Source: Microbacterium elymi | Lineage (GTDB): Bacteria > Actinomycetota > Actinomycetes > Actinomycetales > Microbacteriaceae | DNA: 64,000 nt | Direction: 5' to 3' | Assembly: GCF_021582895.2 (NCBI RefSeq) | Contig: NZ_CP091139.2 | Coordinates: 1,116,001-1,180,000 of the forward strand | In this document: positions 36,541-46,917 of the stretch, one piece after another | Layout: every line of letters starts with the position of its first letter | Numbering within the stretch: the stretch's first letter is position 1 | The notes under the pieces: model-generated | The model's input: the letters and a program-made list of their open reading frames with translations, nothing else | Databases searched by the model: none | What the model was told of the DNA's origin: nothing | Program-made: the position numbers and the translations under genes

Positions 36541-37744
36541 ATGTTCATCGTCGTGGGAGTGACCGGTGGGATCGCGGCCTACAAGAGCGTCCACCTGGTG
36601 CGGCTGCTGGTCAAGGACGGTCATGACGTCCACGTCGTCCCGACCGAGGATGCGCTGCGGTTCGTCGGGCTGCCGACCTGGGAGGCGCTCAGCCGCCACC
36701 CGGTCACCACCAGCGTGCACGACGACGTCCCGCAGGTGCGCCATGTCGCCCTGGGCCAGTCCGCCGATCTGGTGATCGTCGCTCCTGCCACAGCCAACTC
36801 CCTCGCGAAGATGGCCGCCGGCATCGCCGACGACCTGCTCGGGACCACCCTACTTGCCACGACGGCACCGGTCGTCGTCGCGCCGGCCATGCACACCGAG
36901 ATGTGGCGGCACCCGGCTACGCGGGCCAACATCGCCACGCTCACGGCGCGGGGCGTGCACGTGGTCGGGCCGGCGGACGGAGAGCTCACCGGTGGCGACT
37001 CAGGGCCGGGGCGGATGCTCGAGCCGGAGGAGATCGTCGCCGCCGCCCTCGCGATGCCTGCGCCCGCAGGATCTGGCCGGCCTGCGCATCGCGGTCTCGA
37101 CCGGAGGCACGCGCGAGCCGATCGACCCGGTGCGGTTCCTCGGCAACCGGTCCAGCGGGCGCCAGGGCATGGCGCTCGCGCGGGCCGCCGCCGATCGCGG
37201 GGCGGCGGTGACGCTGGTCGCCGCGCACACCGACGACGGCGTGCTGGCCGACGCCGCCGGGCTCACCGTCGTGCGCGTGGCCACGGCCGCCGAGCTCGAC
37301 GACGCGATGGCGGATGCCGCGGAAGGCGCCGATGTGGTGGTGATGGCGGCCGCGGTCGCAGACTACCGGCCGGCAGAGACATCCGACGCGAAGCTCCGGA
37401 AGGATGCCGTCGACGGGCCGGGACGAGTGCTCGACCTTGTCGAGACCGCCGACGTGCTGGCGGGACTGGTCCGCGCGCGCCGCGACGGGCAGACCATCGT
37501 CGGCTTCGCCGCCGAGACGGTCGGCTCGCATGAGGAGCTGCTCGAGCGCGGCCGGCGCAAGCTCGCCCGCAAGGGCGCCGACCTGCTCGTGGTCAACGCC
37601 GTGGGCTGGACCCAGGGGTTCGAGAGCGCCGACAACGAGGTGGTCGTCCTCGCAGCCGGCGGCGACGTCGTGGCCGAGGCATCCGGAACCAAGCGCGCCG
37701 TCGCCGACGCGGTCTGGGACGCCGTGCGCGCCGTCCGCGGCTGA
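36541..37744 (+). CDS. coaBC: Bifunctional phosphopantothenoylcysteine decarboxylase / phosphopantothenate-cysteine ligase
   Basis: The repaired protein is about 400 aa. The N-terminal CoaC flavoprotein has GVTGGIAAYKSVHLVRLLVK and VAPATANSLAKMAAGIADDL with the active-site PAMHTEMW. The C-terminal CoaB has RIAVSTGGTREPIDPVRFLG, NRSSGRQGMALARAA and MAAAVADYRP. These two steps of coenzyme A synthesis convert 4'-phosphopantothenate to 4'-phosphopantetheine. The frame breaks at 37056-37061 (GCCTGC for GCTGC), exactly at the domain boundary, and is restored as AMLRPQDLAGL. The start ATG overlaps no other gene; it is divergent from the NRDE gene. Confidence 0.96.
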
Positions 37745-37853
37745 CACCCCGCGCCCGACCCCGTGAAGGGGGATGGCGAGGCGCAGGGGGACGGAAGGGC
37801 CGTGTATCAGGAGGCGGGCGGCAGGGGTCTTCCTGGTGAGCGGGGAGGTTCCG

Positions 37854-39049
37854 ATGAGTGCTCCGTACAGCCCGAAGAACATCGTCGTCTGCCTGGACGG
37901 CACGAGCAACGAGCTCGACCACCATCCGACGAATGCGGCGAAGGTGTTCATGATGCTCGACCTCGACGACCCGGCGACGCAGATCGCCTACTACGACCCC
38001 GGCGTCGGGACGCTGCCCTCGGCCACCGCGCGCGGCGCGATCGGACGCCGGCTGTCGCGGCTGGGCGGCCTCGCCTTCGGCTTCGGCATGCGCCGGAAGG
38101 TGAGTCAGGCCTACGGGTGGCTGGTCGAGAACTACCGTCCCGGCGACCGCATCTACATCTTCGGGTTCAGCCGCGGCGCGTACACCGCACGGGCGCTGGC
38201 GGCGCTGCTGGCGCGACCGGGCCTGCTGCGAACGGATCCGAGCACCTCGTCGACTACGCCGTCGCGCAGTATGTCAAGCCGGTCGGCACGAAGAAGGCGG
38301 TCGCGCTGCGCGCCCGCGAGGCCCAGGCGTTCGCCGATGCGCTGTGCTGGGGCACCGCGGGCGAGCCGGTGGCGCCGGCATCGGGGGATTCGCGGATGCC
38401 GTGCCCGACGAGCTCGCCGGCGACGTGCACGCGATCCCGGTCGAGTACCTCGGCATCTGGGACACCGTGGAGGCGTGGTTCGCGGGGCTCGGAAGCCTGG
38501 ACTGGCCCGACACCTGCTCGCTGTGGAACGTGCGCCGCCTGCGGCACGCCGTCTCGATCGACGAGACCCGGCGCTCGTTCCGCTACCTGCCCGTGGATCG
38601 CCGCGACGGGTTCGAAGAGGCGTGGTTTCCCGGGGTGCACTGCGACGTGGGGGGCACGTTCCACGATCACGACCTGGCCACCATCGCCCTCAAGTGGGTG
38701 TTCGACGGGGTCTGCGACCAGCTCCAGCTTGCGCGATCGCCGGCCCGCCGAGATCTACGCGCGCTACTGCACGGTGGAGCGGACGTTCGCCCAGACCGCT
38801 CCCCTGCACCAGAACTCATGGGTCTGGAACCTGCTGATCCCGCTGCGCCGGCACCTCCCGGACGACGCCGTGCTGCACGAGTCGGTGCGCGAGCGGCGGG
38901 CCGCGGTGCCCGCCTACCTGCCGAAGCTGGCCCGGGCGGAGGCAGCCGATCGCTGGACCGACCCGGAATGGTGGATGCCGCGGCCCGCCGCCGTCACAGT
39001 CGCTCCGGCCGGAACCCGTAGCCGACCAGACGTGCCAACAGCGGCTTGA
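37854..39049 (+). CDS. DUF2235 alpha/beta hydrolase (Tle1-like phospholipase domain)
   Basis: The repaired protein is about 398 aa. KNIVVCLDGTSNELDHHPTN is the family opening, IYIFGFSRGAYTARALAALL holds the GxSxG nucleophile elbow, and YLGIWDTVEAWF then FPGVHCDVGG gives the late Asp/His region. Start ATG 37854 has GGGGAGG ahead of it. Lost bases near 38222 and 38385 and an extra base at 38727-38732 (GCTTGC) split the frame. The domain occurs in type VI phospholipase effectors but is also found alone in actinobacteria, so a secreted-toxin role cannot be assumed. It overlaps the convergent monooxygenase by 56 bases. Confidence 0.85.
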
Positions 39050-40234
39050 GGACCGGCAGGGCGGTCCGCAGCACGGCGCGCTGCATCCGCGTCGGCGGAT
39101 TGTCGACCAGCCGGCCGACGCGCCCGGTCGCGATGACCCGGTGCCCGGCGCGCTGGATCCGCTGCATCAGCGCGGTCGGCCGCTCGCGCCGCGCCTGCAC
39201 GGCCGCACACGCGCGATCAACCGCGTCGTCGGAGGTGTCCGGGACGGCGGCCTTTCCGGCTCCCCCGCCCAGCGCCGGAACCAGCACACGGGCGGCGGCC
39301 ACGGCATCCTGCACCGCGTAGTTGATGCCCACGCCGAACATCGGCGACATGGCGTGCGCCGCATCCCCGATGCACAGGACCCCCGGCCTGCCACCAGCGC
39401 GGCAGGCGGTCGATCTGCACCGACAGCAGCTTGACGTCGTCGTACGAGGCGACTGCGCCGACCACGTCGGCCAGCCGCGGCACCGTGCGCGCGACCCGGT
39501 CGCGGAACGCCCCGATGCCCTGCTCCTGCAGCCGGTCGAGCGATCCCTTGGCCACCAGCAGCGCGCACTGCAGATACTCCGGCCGCGGGATCGTGATCGC
39601 CATCCCCTCGGCGTTCGCCCAGGCCAGCGTGTCGGGAACCGGACGCTCGGGCCGCGGCACCCGGAACCAGAGCACGTCCGTGTCGACCGGGCTCACCTGC
39701 GGCACCAGCGCGAGCGCGCGGCGCACGGTCGAGGACCGCCCGTCGGCGGCCACCACCAGCCGCGCGGTGACGGTCAGCTCGCCGTCGGCGGTGCGCGCCC
39801 GCACCCCACGAACACGGCCGCCGCTGCGGATCACGTCGGTCACCTCGGCGCCCATGTGCAGGTGGAAGGACGGATGCTCCCGCCCGGCATCGGCGAGCAG
39901 GTCGAGCAGATCCCACTGCGGCATGAGCGTGACGAACCGGTTGGGTGCCGGCAGCGAGGTGAAGTCGACCGCGTGGATCCGGATGCCGTTGATCACGACA
40001 TCCAGCCGCGGCAGCGGGGCGTGCTCGATGGCCTCGAACCGCGCGCGCAAGCCCGAGCGCGTCGAGCAGGTTCAGGGTGGAGGGATGCACGGTGTCGCCG
40101 CGGAAGTCGCGGAAGAAGTCGTCGTGCTTCTCGAGCACGGTCACGTCGATGCCGGCGCGAGCCAGGAGCAGCCCCAGCATCACCCCGGCGGGCCCGCCGC
40201 CGGCGATGCACACGTCAGTCCCCGGTGCGGTCAC
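38994..40234 (-). CDS. FAD-dependent monooxygenase (PHBH fold)
   Basis: The repaired protein is about 412 aa. The FAD dinucleotide motif is VCIAGGGPAGVMLGLLLARA, LVVAADGRSSTVRRALAL is the second (DG) motif, and CIGDAAHAMSPMFGVGIN the third (GD). The fold is the p-hydroxybenzoate hydroxylase class, which uses NAD(P)H and O2 to hydroxylate aromatic or related compounds; the substrate is unknown. Two extra bases are repaired, at 39386-39391 (GCCTGC, restoring WWQPGVLCIGD) and 40047-40052 (GCAAGC). It is convergent with the DUF2235 gene and 55 bp from manA on the same strand. Confidence 0.87.
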
Positions 40235-40288
40235 GCTCGCAGGATACGCCCGATCTCCGGTTTCGCGCAGGGGGCGGGCGCGGGCGGC

Positions 40289-41436
40289 TCAGACGCCGGC
40301 GGCGAGGAACAGCCGCCCCGAGCCGGTGATGCGCACCTCGGCGGGTGCGTCGATGAAGACGACGGCGCCGTGGTCGGCGGCGGCATCCGCCCCGTCCGCC
40401 GACAGTGCGAACGACCCCTCGACGGTCAGCGCGATCGCGGCCGAGCCGGTCTGGACGGTGGCGTCGCCGGTGATCAGCAGCAGCTCGAACCCGACTCCGG
40501 CGCCTGACGGCACGGACATCGGCCGGTAGGCGACCACATTCGCGCCGCGCGCGAGCGGCGCGAGGCGCGACGGGGGGCCGGGCGTGAAGTCGAGCACCTT
40601 CGCCAGCTCGTCGCGGTCGACGTGCTTGGGGGTCAGCCCGCCGCGCAGCACGTTGTCGCTCGGGCCCATCAGCTCGACGCCGGTGCCGCGCAGGTACGCG
40701 TGGATGTTGCCCGCCGGCAGCCACAGCGCCTCGCCGGCGGCGAGCGTGACGTGGTTGAGCATCTGCGCGACGAGGATGCCCGGGTCACCGGGATACTGAC
40801 GCGACAGCCGATCGATCAGCTCGAACCGGCGCGGGTGGGCCTGCGCGATGACCGACGCCGCGGCCACGGCGGTCGCGACCTCCGTCGCCCCGGACAGCAG
40901 CCAGGCGAAGCCCTCACGGACCCCGGTGGCCGCCGCATCCCGCCACGGCGCCAGCTCGTGCGGCGCATCGGATGCCGCGGCCAGCGCATCGATGAGGTCC
41001 CGCGTCTCGTCGACCGGCCGGAAGCCGCACAGCGCCTCGAACCCGTCCTCGACGGCGACGATGAGCTCGGGCTTCGCGTTCGGATCCTTGTAATTGCGCT
41101 CGCGTGCGGTCAGCGGAATGCCGGCGGCCTCTTCACGCGCGAACCCGTCGGCCGCCTGCTCCGGCGTGGGGTGCGCCTGCAGCGAGAGGGGGATGCCGCG
41201 GCCAGCAGCTTCAGCAGGTACGGCAGCGCTGTACCCGACCACTGCTCCCAGCCGGCCAGGTCGTCCCACGGGATGTCCTGGTCGACGGCGCGGCTCGGCG
41301 AGAGCGGGTGCGCGCCGAGCCACAGCTCGGCCTCGGGCCCGCCGGTGGGAGTCCAGCCGAGCGTGCGGGCGACGCCGTCGACCGCGCCCCAGGCGTAGTC
41401 GCGGGGAGTGTTCGTCAGTGGGATGAGGGCGGTCAT
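40289..41436 (-). CDS. manA: Mannose-6-phosphate isomerase, class I
   Basis: The repaired protein is about 382 aa. It begins IPLTNTPRDYAWGAVDGVAR and has zinc-site motifs LSLQAHPTPEQA (Gln/His ligands), YKDPNAKPELIVAVEDGFEA (with Glu) and WLPAGNIHAYLRGTGVELMG (His), all typical of class I cupin isomerases. It interconverts fructose-6-phosphate and mannose-6-phosphate for glycan and GDP-mannose precursors. One lost C near 41200 breaks the frame. The start MTALIP is chosen over an upstream ATG at 41508 that would extend into repeat sequence. Confidence 0.94.
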
Positions 41437-41498
41437 CGCGTCCTTTCGGCCGAGCGGCCCCTCCAGCGTACGGGGGTGCCGGAGCCGGGCCGCGCGTT

Positions 41499-41945
41499 CG
41501 GTCGTCACGATCCGGTGCCTGCCGCGGACGGAAGCAGCAGTTCGTGACGACCGAACCGCGGCCGCCGACAGGCGCGATCTTCAGTCGACGCAAATGGCTG
41601 TGCGATGGAGGCGCGAGCAGCCGTATGCGTCGACCGAACCGCGGGCGCGATCTTCGGTCGACGCGAATGGCTGTGCGACGACCGCGGGAGCAAGCCGTAT
41701 GCGTCGACCGAACCGCGGGCGCGATCTTCAGTCGACGCAAATGGCTGTGCGATGGAGGCGCGAGCAGCCGTATGCGTCGACCGAACCGCGGGCCGCTGAC
41801 GTCCGCGAGGTTCAGTCGTCACAACGCGGGGCCTGCCGCGGGCCAAAGCCACGGTTCGTGACGACCGAAGCGGCGGGCGCGGGGTTCAGTCGTCACAACG
41901 CGGGGCCTGCCGCGGGCCAAAGCCACGGTTCGTGACGACCGAACC
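41499..41945. repeat. 73-74-bp tandem hairpin repeats (locus B)
   Basis: Six units start near 41499, 41582, 41655, 41729, 41813 and 41887, mostly 73-74 bp apart. Two sub-types share the same ends (TTCAGTCGWCRC / GYGWCGACYGAA) but differ inside: CAAATGGCTG...CAGCCGTATGCGTCGAC, and CACAACGCGG...CCACGGTTCGTGACGAC. Each can fold on itself. This is the same family as 8986-9340, located between manA and the PfkB kinase. Confidence 0.9.
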
Positions 41946-41973
41946 GACCGTCAGGCCGGATACAGCCCGACCG

Positions 41974-42889
41974 TCAGGACAGGTAGGCGTCCAGCGGCTC
42001 GAGCCGCGGCTGACTGCGCTCGTCGGCCACGGCGGCGGCGCCCACGGCGCAGGCGGCCCGCAGTGCGGCCTCCTCGTCGAGCCCGCGCAGAGCGCCACCG
42101 TCAGCGCCGCGGCGAACGCGTCGCCGGCGCCCACGGTGCTCACGACGGATGTCGGGACCGACGGCGCCGCGGCGATCTTCACGCCGCCGCGCAGCAGCAC
42201 CGCCCCGTCGGCGCCGAGCGTGAGCGCGACCAGCGGTGCGGTCGCCAGCCGCGGCAGGTGCGCGTACTCCCCTCGTTGACGATGAACAGACCGACCCGGT
42301 CCCACAGCACCGGCCCCAGCTCGCGGGCCGGCGAGACGTTCAGGGCGAACAGTCCGGTGCTCGTGCGTGCGACGTGGTCGACCACGTGCGGCGCGACCTC
42401 GAGCTGGGCCAGAACGGGCACGGCCGGATCCCGGTCGATCCGCTCCGGGTCGATCTGCAGATTCGCCCCCGGGCACACGACGATCGAGTTCTCGCCGGTC
42501 TCGTCCACGACGATCAGCGCGGTGCCGGTGGCCTCGTCGGCGGTCTGGACGGCCGAGACATCCACCCCCGCATCCGCCAGCGCGGCGCGCATCTGGTTGG
42601 CCGCGGCATCCGGTCCGACGGCTCCGAGCATCCGGACCGACGCCCCCAGCCGCGCCGCCGCCGTCGCCTGGTTGGCGCCCTTGCCTCCGGGCTGATGGGT
42701 GAGGATGCCGTCGGCCACGGTCTCGCCGGGGCGCGGCGCGCGCTCGACCCGGGCCACGACGTCCTGGTTGATCGCACCGAGCACATCAAGCCGAGGCACA
42801 TCGAGCCGAGGCACATCGAGCCGAGGCACATGCCCCGCCCCATCGCGCCGATCCACATCCGAGCGATCCACATCCGGCCGCCCGGTCAT
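41974..42889 (-). CDS. PfkB-family carbohydrate kinase (ribokinase-like)
   Basis: The repaired protein is about 305 aa. PGGKGANQATAAARLGASVR is the ribokinase-type sugar-binding motif. TSVVSTVGAGDAFAAALTVA holds the GAGD anion hole and catalytic Asp, and LIVVDETGENSIVVCPGAN is the lid-associated strand. The N-terminal extension carries three tandem PRLDV repeats encoded by a 15-bp DNA repeat. Lost G bases near 42285 and 42095 split the frame. It ends the tetritol-type operon with a 4-bp overlap with the DeoR gene. The sugar is unknown; ribokinase-type substrates are plausible. Confidence 0.87.
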
Positions 42890-43704
42890 GACCGCGCCTC
42901 GCGCGGCGCCTTCTTGGCGACGACCACCTTCACGCCGCGCTTGCGCAGCCGGTCGACGTGCGCGCGGTCGGTCTCGGCATCCACCACCACCGCGTCGAAA
43001 TCGCTCAACGGGAGCATGGCGTGCAGCGCACGACGGTCGAACTTCGTGTGATCGGCCAGGAGGATGCGCGTGCTCGCCGACTCGAACATCGCGCGCTTGA
43101 CATCCACGGTCTCCAGGGTCTGGTGGAACGCGATGTCGTCGGTGATCGCCGAGGTCGACATCACCAGCACGTCGGCGCGCAGCGACGCGAACGCCTCGAC
43201 CGCCATGCGTCCCATGAACGCCGAGCACCAGTTGTAGAACTGCCCGCCTACCGACAGCAGCGTGATCCCGCGGGTGCCCTTGAGCTGCTCCATGATGGTC
43301 AGCGTGTTCGTGATCACCGTCAGCGGGGTCTTGGCGTGCAAGGCGGCACCAGGTGCAGCGTGGTCGTGGAATCGTCCAGGATGATGGCCTGGCCGGGCTC
43401 GATGAACTCCAGCGCGGCGCGGGCCAGCGCCTCCTTCTCGGCGAGCTGCCGGCTCGACCGGTAGACGTCGCTGGATTCGACCAGCGCCGTCGACATCGCC
43501 GTGGCCACCCCGCGGTCCTTGCGCAGCGCCCCGGCCCTCGAGCTCGTCCAGATCGCGATGCGCGGTCATCACGCTGATGTTGAACCGGTCCGCGATCTGC
43601 TCGATCCGGATGGCGCCCTCGGCCATGACCGCCTCGGTGATCTCGCGCTGCCGCGCCTGCTGCCGGCTCTGCCGCGACTGCGGCTGAGTCGTCGGTGCGC
43701 TCAC
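42886..43704 (-). CDS. DeoR family transcriptional regulator
   Basis: The repaired protein is about 272 aa. The HTH is REITEAVMAEGAIRIEQIAD then RFNISVMTAHRDLDELEGR. The C-terminal sugar-phosphate isomerase-like sensor domain contains GQAIILDDSTTTLHLV and LLSVGGQFYNWCSAFMG, then LLADHTKFDRRALHAM. DeoR proteins bind phosphosugars and repress catabolic operons. Frameshifts are near 43340 and 43525. It sits inside the sugar-alcohol operon between the TIM-like gene and the PfkB gene, and is the natural candidate for the operator at 52425-52451. Confidence 0.88.
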   Translation of the reverse strand: MSAPTTQPQSRQSRQQARQREITEAVMAEGAIRIEQIADRFNISVMTAHRDLDELEGRGAAQGPRGGHGDVDGAGRIQRRLPVEPAARREGGAGPRRAGVHRARPGHHPGRFHDHAAPGAALHAKTPLTVITNTLTIMEQLKGTRGITLLSVGGQFYNWCSAFMGRMAVEAFASLRADVLVMSTSAITDDIAFHQTLETVDVKRAMFESASTRILLADHTKFDRRALHAMLPLSDFDAVVVDAETDRAHVDRLRKRGVKVVVAKKAPREARS

Positions 43705-43746
43705 ATCGCCTCCCGGGTCTTGGTCTGCATCCTGTCAGAGCTGCGT

Positions 43747-44514
43747 TCAGAGTAGCGCCGCGGCCTCTTCCACCACCCGCTCGAATTGGGCCGGGTCGTG
43801 CGCGAACCGGCCGAGGAACAGGCCGTCGACCGCCGCGCCCAGCGTGCCGAGCAGGCCCGGCCCGGCGCTGCCGCCGTAGAGGACGGATGCCGCGGCCACC
43901 CGCGGATCGTCGGCCAGGGCGGCGCGCACGGCGACCGCGACGGCGGTCACGGCCGCGGCCGGCGCGGGCTCCTGCGCGCCGATCGCCCAGACCGGTTCGT
44001 AGGCGACGATCAGCTCGTCGACCACGGTGCCGTCGGGGATCCCGGCCAGCGCCGAGAAGAGCTGCCCGACGCACGCGGCGGCGGCATCCTCGTCGGGGGT
44101 CTGCTCGCCCACGCACAGGATCGGGACCAGCCCGTTGCGCACGGCCGCCGCCAGCTTGCGGCGCACCACGCCGTCGTCCTCGCCGAACACCGAGCGGCGC
44201 TCCGCGTGGCCGACCTCGACGTAGCGGCAGCCCGCCTGCCGCAGGTCGGCGCCGCTCACGGCGCCGGTGTACGCACCCCGGTCCTCCCAGAACAGATCCT
44301 GCCCGCCGACCTGCACGCCGCTTCCCTCCAGCGCCGCACGGGTCGCCTCCAGCGCCGGCAGCGAGGGCAGCGCGATCAGCGTCACCGCACCGGAGCGCAC
44401 GGACGCCTGGCGCCGCGCGATCGCGGCGACCTCGTGCGCCCAGCGGACGGTGGCAGGGATGTCCAGATACAGCTTCAGGCTCACGCCCAGAGTCACCGTG
44501 GTGCGCCCGCCCAT
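43747..44514 (-). CDS. Triose-phosphate isomerase family (tetrulose-phosphate isomerase-like)
   Basis: An intact 255-aa protein. The TIM motifs are there: SLKLYLDIPATVRWAHEVAA, catalytic His in YVEVGHAERRSVFGEDD, catalytic Glu in LIVAYEPVWAIGAQEPAP, and phosphate-binding VLYGGSAGPGLL. N-terminal VSLKLY keeps the Lys of the NxK site, although Asn is replaced by Ser. Similar TIM-like enzymes (LerI/EryH) isomerise L-erythrulose-1-phosphate or D-erythrulose-4-phosphate in tetritol catabolism. The start shares a base with the RpiB stop. Neighbouring ketose-kinase and RpiB genes favour the tetritol role over glycolysis. Confidence 0.85.
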   Translation of the reverse strand: MGGRTTVTLGVSLKLYLDIPATVRWAHEVAAIARRQASVRSGAVTLIALPSLPALEATRAALEGSGVQVGGQDLFWEDRGAYTGAVSGADLRQAGCRYVEVGHAERRSVFGEDDGVVRRKLAAAVRNGLVPILCVGEQTPDEDAAAACVGQLFSALAGIPDGTVVDELIVAYEPVWAIGAQEPAPAAAVTAVAVAVRAALADDPRVAAASVLYGGSAGPGLLGTLGAAVDGLFLGRFAHDPAQFERVVEEAAALL

Positions 44515-45032
44515 CAGGCGGCGTCTCCGCCCGACCCGGTGCCGCTCGACCCGATGCCGCTCGACCCTGCGTCGCCGGACTCGTAGTCCTTGAGCACCGC
44601 GACCTTCGCGGCGGATGACGAGGACTCGTCGAACTCGTAGCCGAGCCATTCCTTCGCCAGGCGGCGGGCCAGCTCCAGCCCGACCACCCGCTGGCCGAAG
44701 GTGAGCACCTGCGCGTTGTTGCTGAGCACGCTGCGCTCGACGCTGTAGCTGTCGTGCGCGGTGACGGCACGGATGCCGGCGACCTTGTTCGCCGCGATCG
44801 CGACGCCCAGCCCCGTCCCGCAGACCAGCAGCGCGCGGTCGGCGTCGCCGGCGGCGACCTTCTCGGCCGCTGCGATCGCGACGGTCGGGTAGGGGGTGTG
44901 CGACTGCGCGTCCACGCCCACGTCGATCACCTCGGCCACCCTCGGATCGTTCTCGAGGTCGGCCTTCAGCGCCTCCTTGTACTGGAACCCCGCGTCGTCG
45001 GACCCGACGATCACGCGCCATGTGCGAGCCAT
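44514..45032 (-). CDS. RpiB-like sugar-phosphate isomerase
   Basis: An intact 172-aa protein starting [25 protein letters not shown], with the conserved Asp residues, and [18 protein letters not shown], with the CGTG active-site Cys, are the RpiB/LacAB signature. RpiB family enzymes act on ribose-5-phosphate or, in tetritol operons, on erythrose/erythrulose 4-phosphate (DerI/EryI). The C-terminus has a Ser/Gly-rich tail. It is flanked by the kinase and TIM-like genes in one operon. Confidence 0.9.
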   Translation of the reverse strand: MARTWRVIVGSDDAGFQYKEALKADLENDPRVAEVIDVGVDAQSHTPYPTVAIAAAEKVAAGDADRALLVCGTGLGVAIAANKVAGIRAVTAHDSYSVERSVLSNNAQVLTFGQRVVGLELARRLAKEWLGYEFDESSSSAAKVAVLKDYESGDAGSSGIGSSGTGSGGDAA

Positions 45033-45033
45033 C

Positions 45034-46782
45034 TCAGTTCTCCTTCTGTTCGTCTGCGTGCTCGTGGGCACGCTGCTCGGCCAGCAGAGCGGCCACCGCC
45101 GTCATCGCCAGCGCGAGCGAGACCGCGCCCGGGTCCGGCGTGCCCAGGCTCTTCTCCATGTGCGGACGGGCGCGACCCACCCGCGGCAGCAGGTCGGAGG
45201 TCGCGGCCGCCGCCGCGGTGGCCGCGGTCGCAGCATCCGTCCATGCCGCCGTCAGCCCGTCGCCGGCGTCGACCCGCTCGGCGAGGCGCTGGACGAACGG
45301 CACCAGCGCGTCCACGAGGGTCTTGTCGCCGACCTCGGCCTTGCCGAAGCCCTGCACCGCGTCGCGTGCGGCGGCGATGCCCTCGGCCACCGCGCGCGGC
45401 CCGGGCGCGTCGGCGTCGCCGAACCGCTCCCCGACCGCACGCAGCCCGTTCCCCACAGAGCCCCGGAGGTGCCGCCGGCCTTGTCCGCCCATGCGTCGCC
45501 GGCACGCGTCAGCACCGTGCCGGCACCCGCTCCGGCCGCCACCGCGTCGGCCGCGGCGGCGTCGGCGGCATGCGCTCCCCGCTGCATGCCGATGCCGTGA
45601 TCGCCGTCCCCGGCGATGGCGTCCAGTCGGCCGAGCTCGTCGGCCTCCCGGTCGATCACCGCACGGATGGCGGACAGGGCGGATGCCGCGACCCGGCCAG
45701 CTGTCGCGGACTCCGGTGCTCCCGGCGGAATGGTCTCCTGCTCGCCCTGCTCCTCGGCGACGGCGGCGTCGCCGGTGGGCAGGTCGATGGCGCCCTTGCG
45801 ATACGCGGGCGTGTAGGCGGGTGCGCGCCAGGCCTGCTCGAGGTCATCGTCGAGCCAGACCAGGGTGAGCGAGACGCCGGCCATCTCGAAGCTGGTGGCG
45901 TACTCGCCGACCTCCGGCTCGACGATCTGGATGCCGGCATCCTGCAGCGCCGCGGCGATCCCGCCGTAGAGCACGAACAGCTCCTCGGACTTGACCGAGC
46001 CCAGCCCGTTGACGATCACCCCGACGCGGTCGCCGGACGTGTCGGGGCGCTCGGCCAGGCAGCCGCTGCACCAGCAGCGCCGCCAGTTCGTCGGCGGTCG
46101 GCAGCGGCAGCGTCTCGATGCCGGGCTCGCCGTGGATGCCCATGCCGACGGCCATCTGGCCGGCGGGCACGGTGAACAGCGGCTCGCTCGCGCCCGGCAG
46201 CGTCGAGCCCGAGAACGCGACGCCCATCGAGCGGGTGCGGTCGTTGGCACGGGCGGCCAGCGCGGTGACCTGGTCCAGCGGCAGGCCCCGTTCGGCCGCC
46301 CATCCGGCCACGCGGAACACGACGAGGTCGCCGGCGATGCCGCGGCGCTTCTCGCTCTCGTCCGGGCCGGCGCTGCAGATGTCGTCGGTGACCCGCACCG
46401 TCTGGCACGGGATCCCCTCGGCGCGCAGCCGCTCCTGCGCCTGATCGAAGTTCAAGGCGTCGCCCGCGTAGTTGCCGTAGGTGAGCAGCACTCCGGCATC
46501 GGTGGCCACGGAGCGGGCCACCGAGTGCACCTGCTGTGCGCTGGGCGAGGCGAACACGTTGCCCATCGCCGCGCCGTGCGCGATCCCCGGACCGACGAGG
46601 CCGGCGAACGCGGGGTAGTGCCCGGATCCGCCGCCGATGACGACGGCGACCTCGCCGTCCGGCGTGGCCGCGGCTCGGGCGACCCCACCGCGCACCCGGC
46701 GCACGAGGCCGCGGTGGACCGCGACGAAGCCGTCCGCGGACTCATCGGCGAACTCGGCGGCATCGTTGAGTACGTAGCTCAT
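45034..46782 (-). CDS. DhaK-DhaL fusion kinase (erythrulose kinase-like)
   Basis: The repaired protein is about 582 aa. The N-terminal DhaK domain ([40 protein letters not shown]) binds the ketose. The DhaL nucleotide domain is [20 protein letters not shown] then [16 protein letters not shown]. Such fusions phosphorylate dihydroxyacetone or, in tetritol pathways, D- or L-erythrulose (DerK/LerK). The frame is closed by one extra base near 46065 and one lost G near 45455. It follows the ABC solute-binding gene after a 135-bp gap and is just upstream of the isomerases. Confidence 0.92.
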
Positions 46783-46917
46783 GGTGTCCTTGTCGGATGT
46801 GGGCGGGCGAAGATGCTGCCGGATCGGATCGGATCCGGCGGGAGGTACCGGGGGCGGATGCGTGGCATCCGCCCCCGGCGCCGGCCGCACGGGAGCGCAC
46901 GGCCGTCTGCGGACCGG

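Noticed and set aside
37854..39049. Type VI secretion effector
   Set aside because: The DUF2235 domain fits, but no VgrG, PAAR, immunity or secretion gene is nearby, and the group lacks type VI systems.
43747..44514. Glycolytic triose-phosphate isomerase
   Set aside because: The TIM fold is clear, but its place between RpiB-like and DeoR genes in a polyol operon favours the tetrulose-phosphate isomerase role.
42179..44770. A very long minus-strand open frame spanning three genes
   Set aside because: It crosses the PfkB, DeoR and TIM-like genes in the wrong frame for much of its length. In GC-rich DNA such frames are common, and the real genes have clear motifs.
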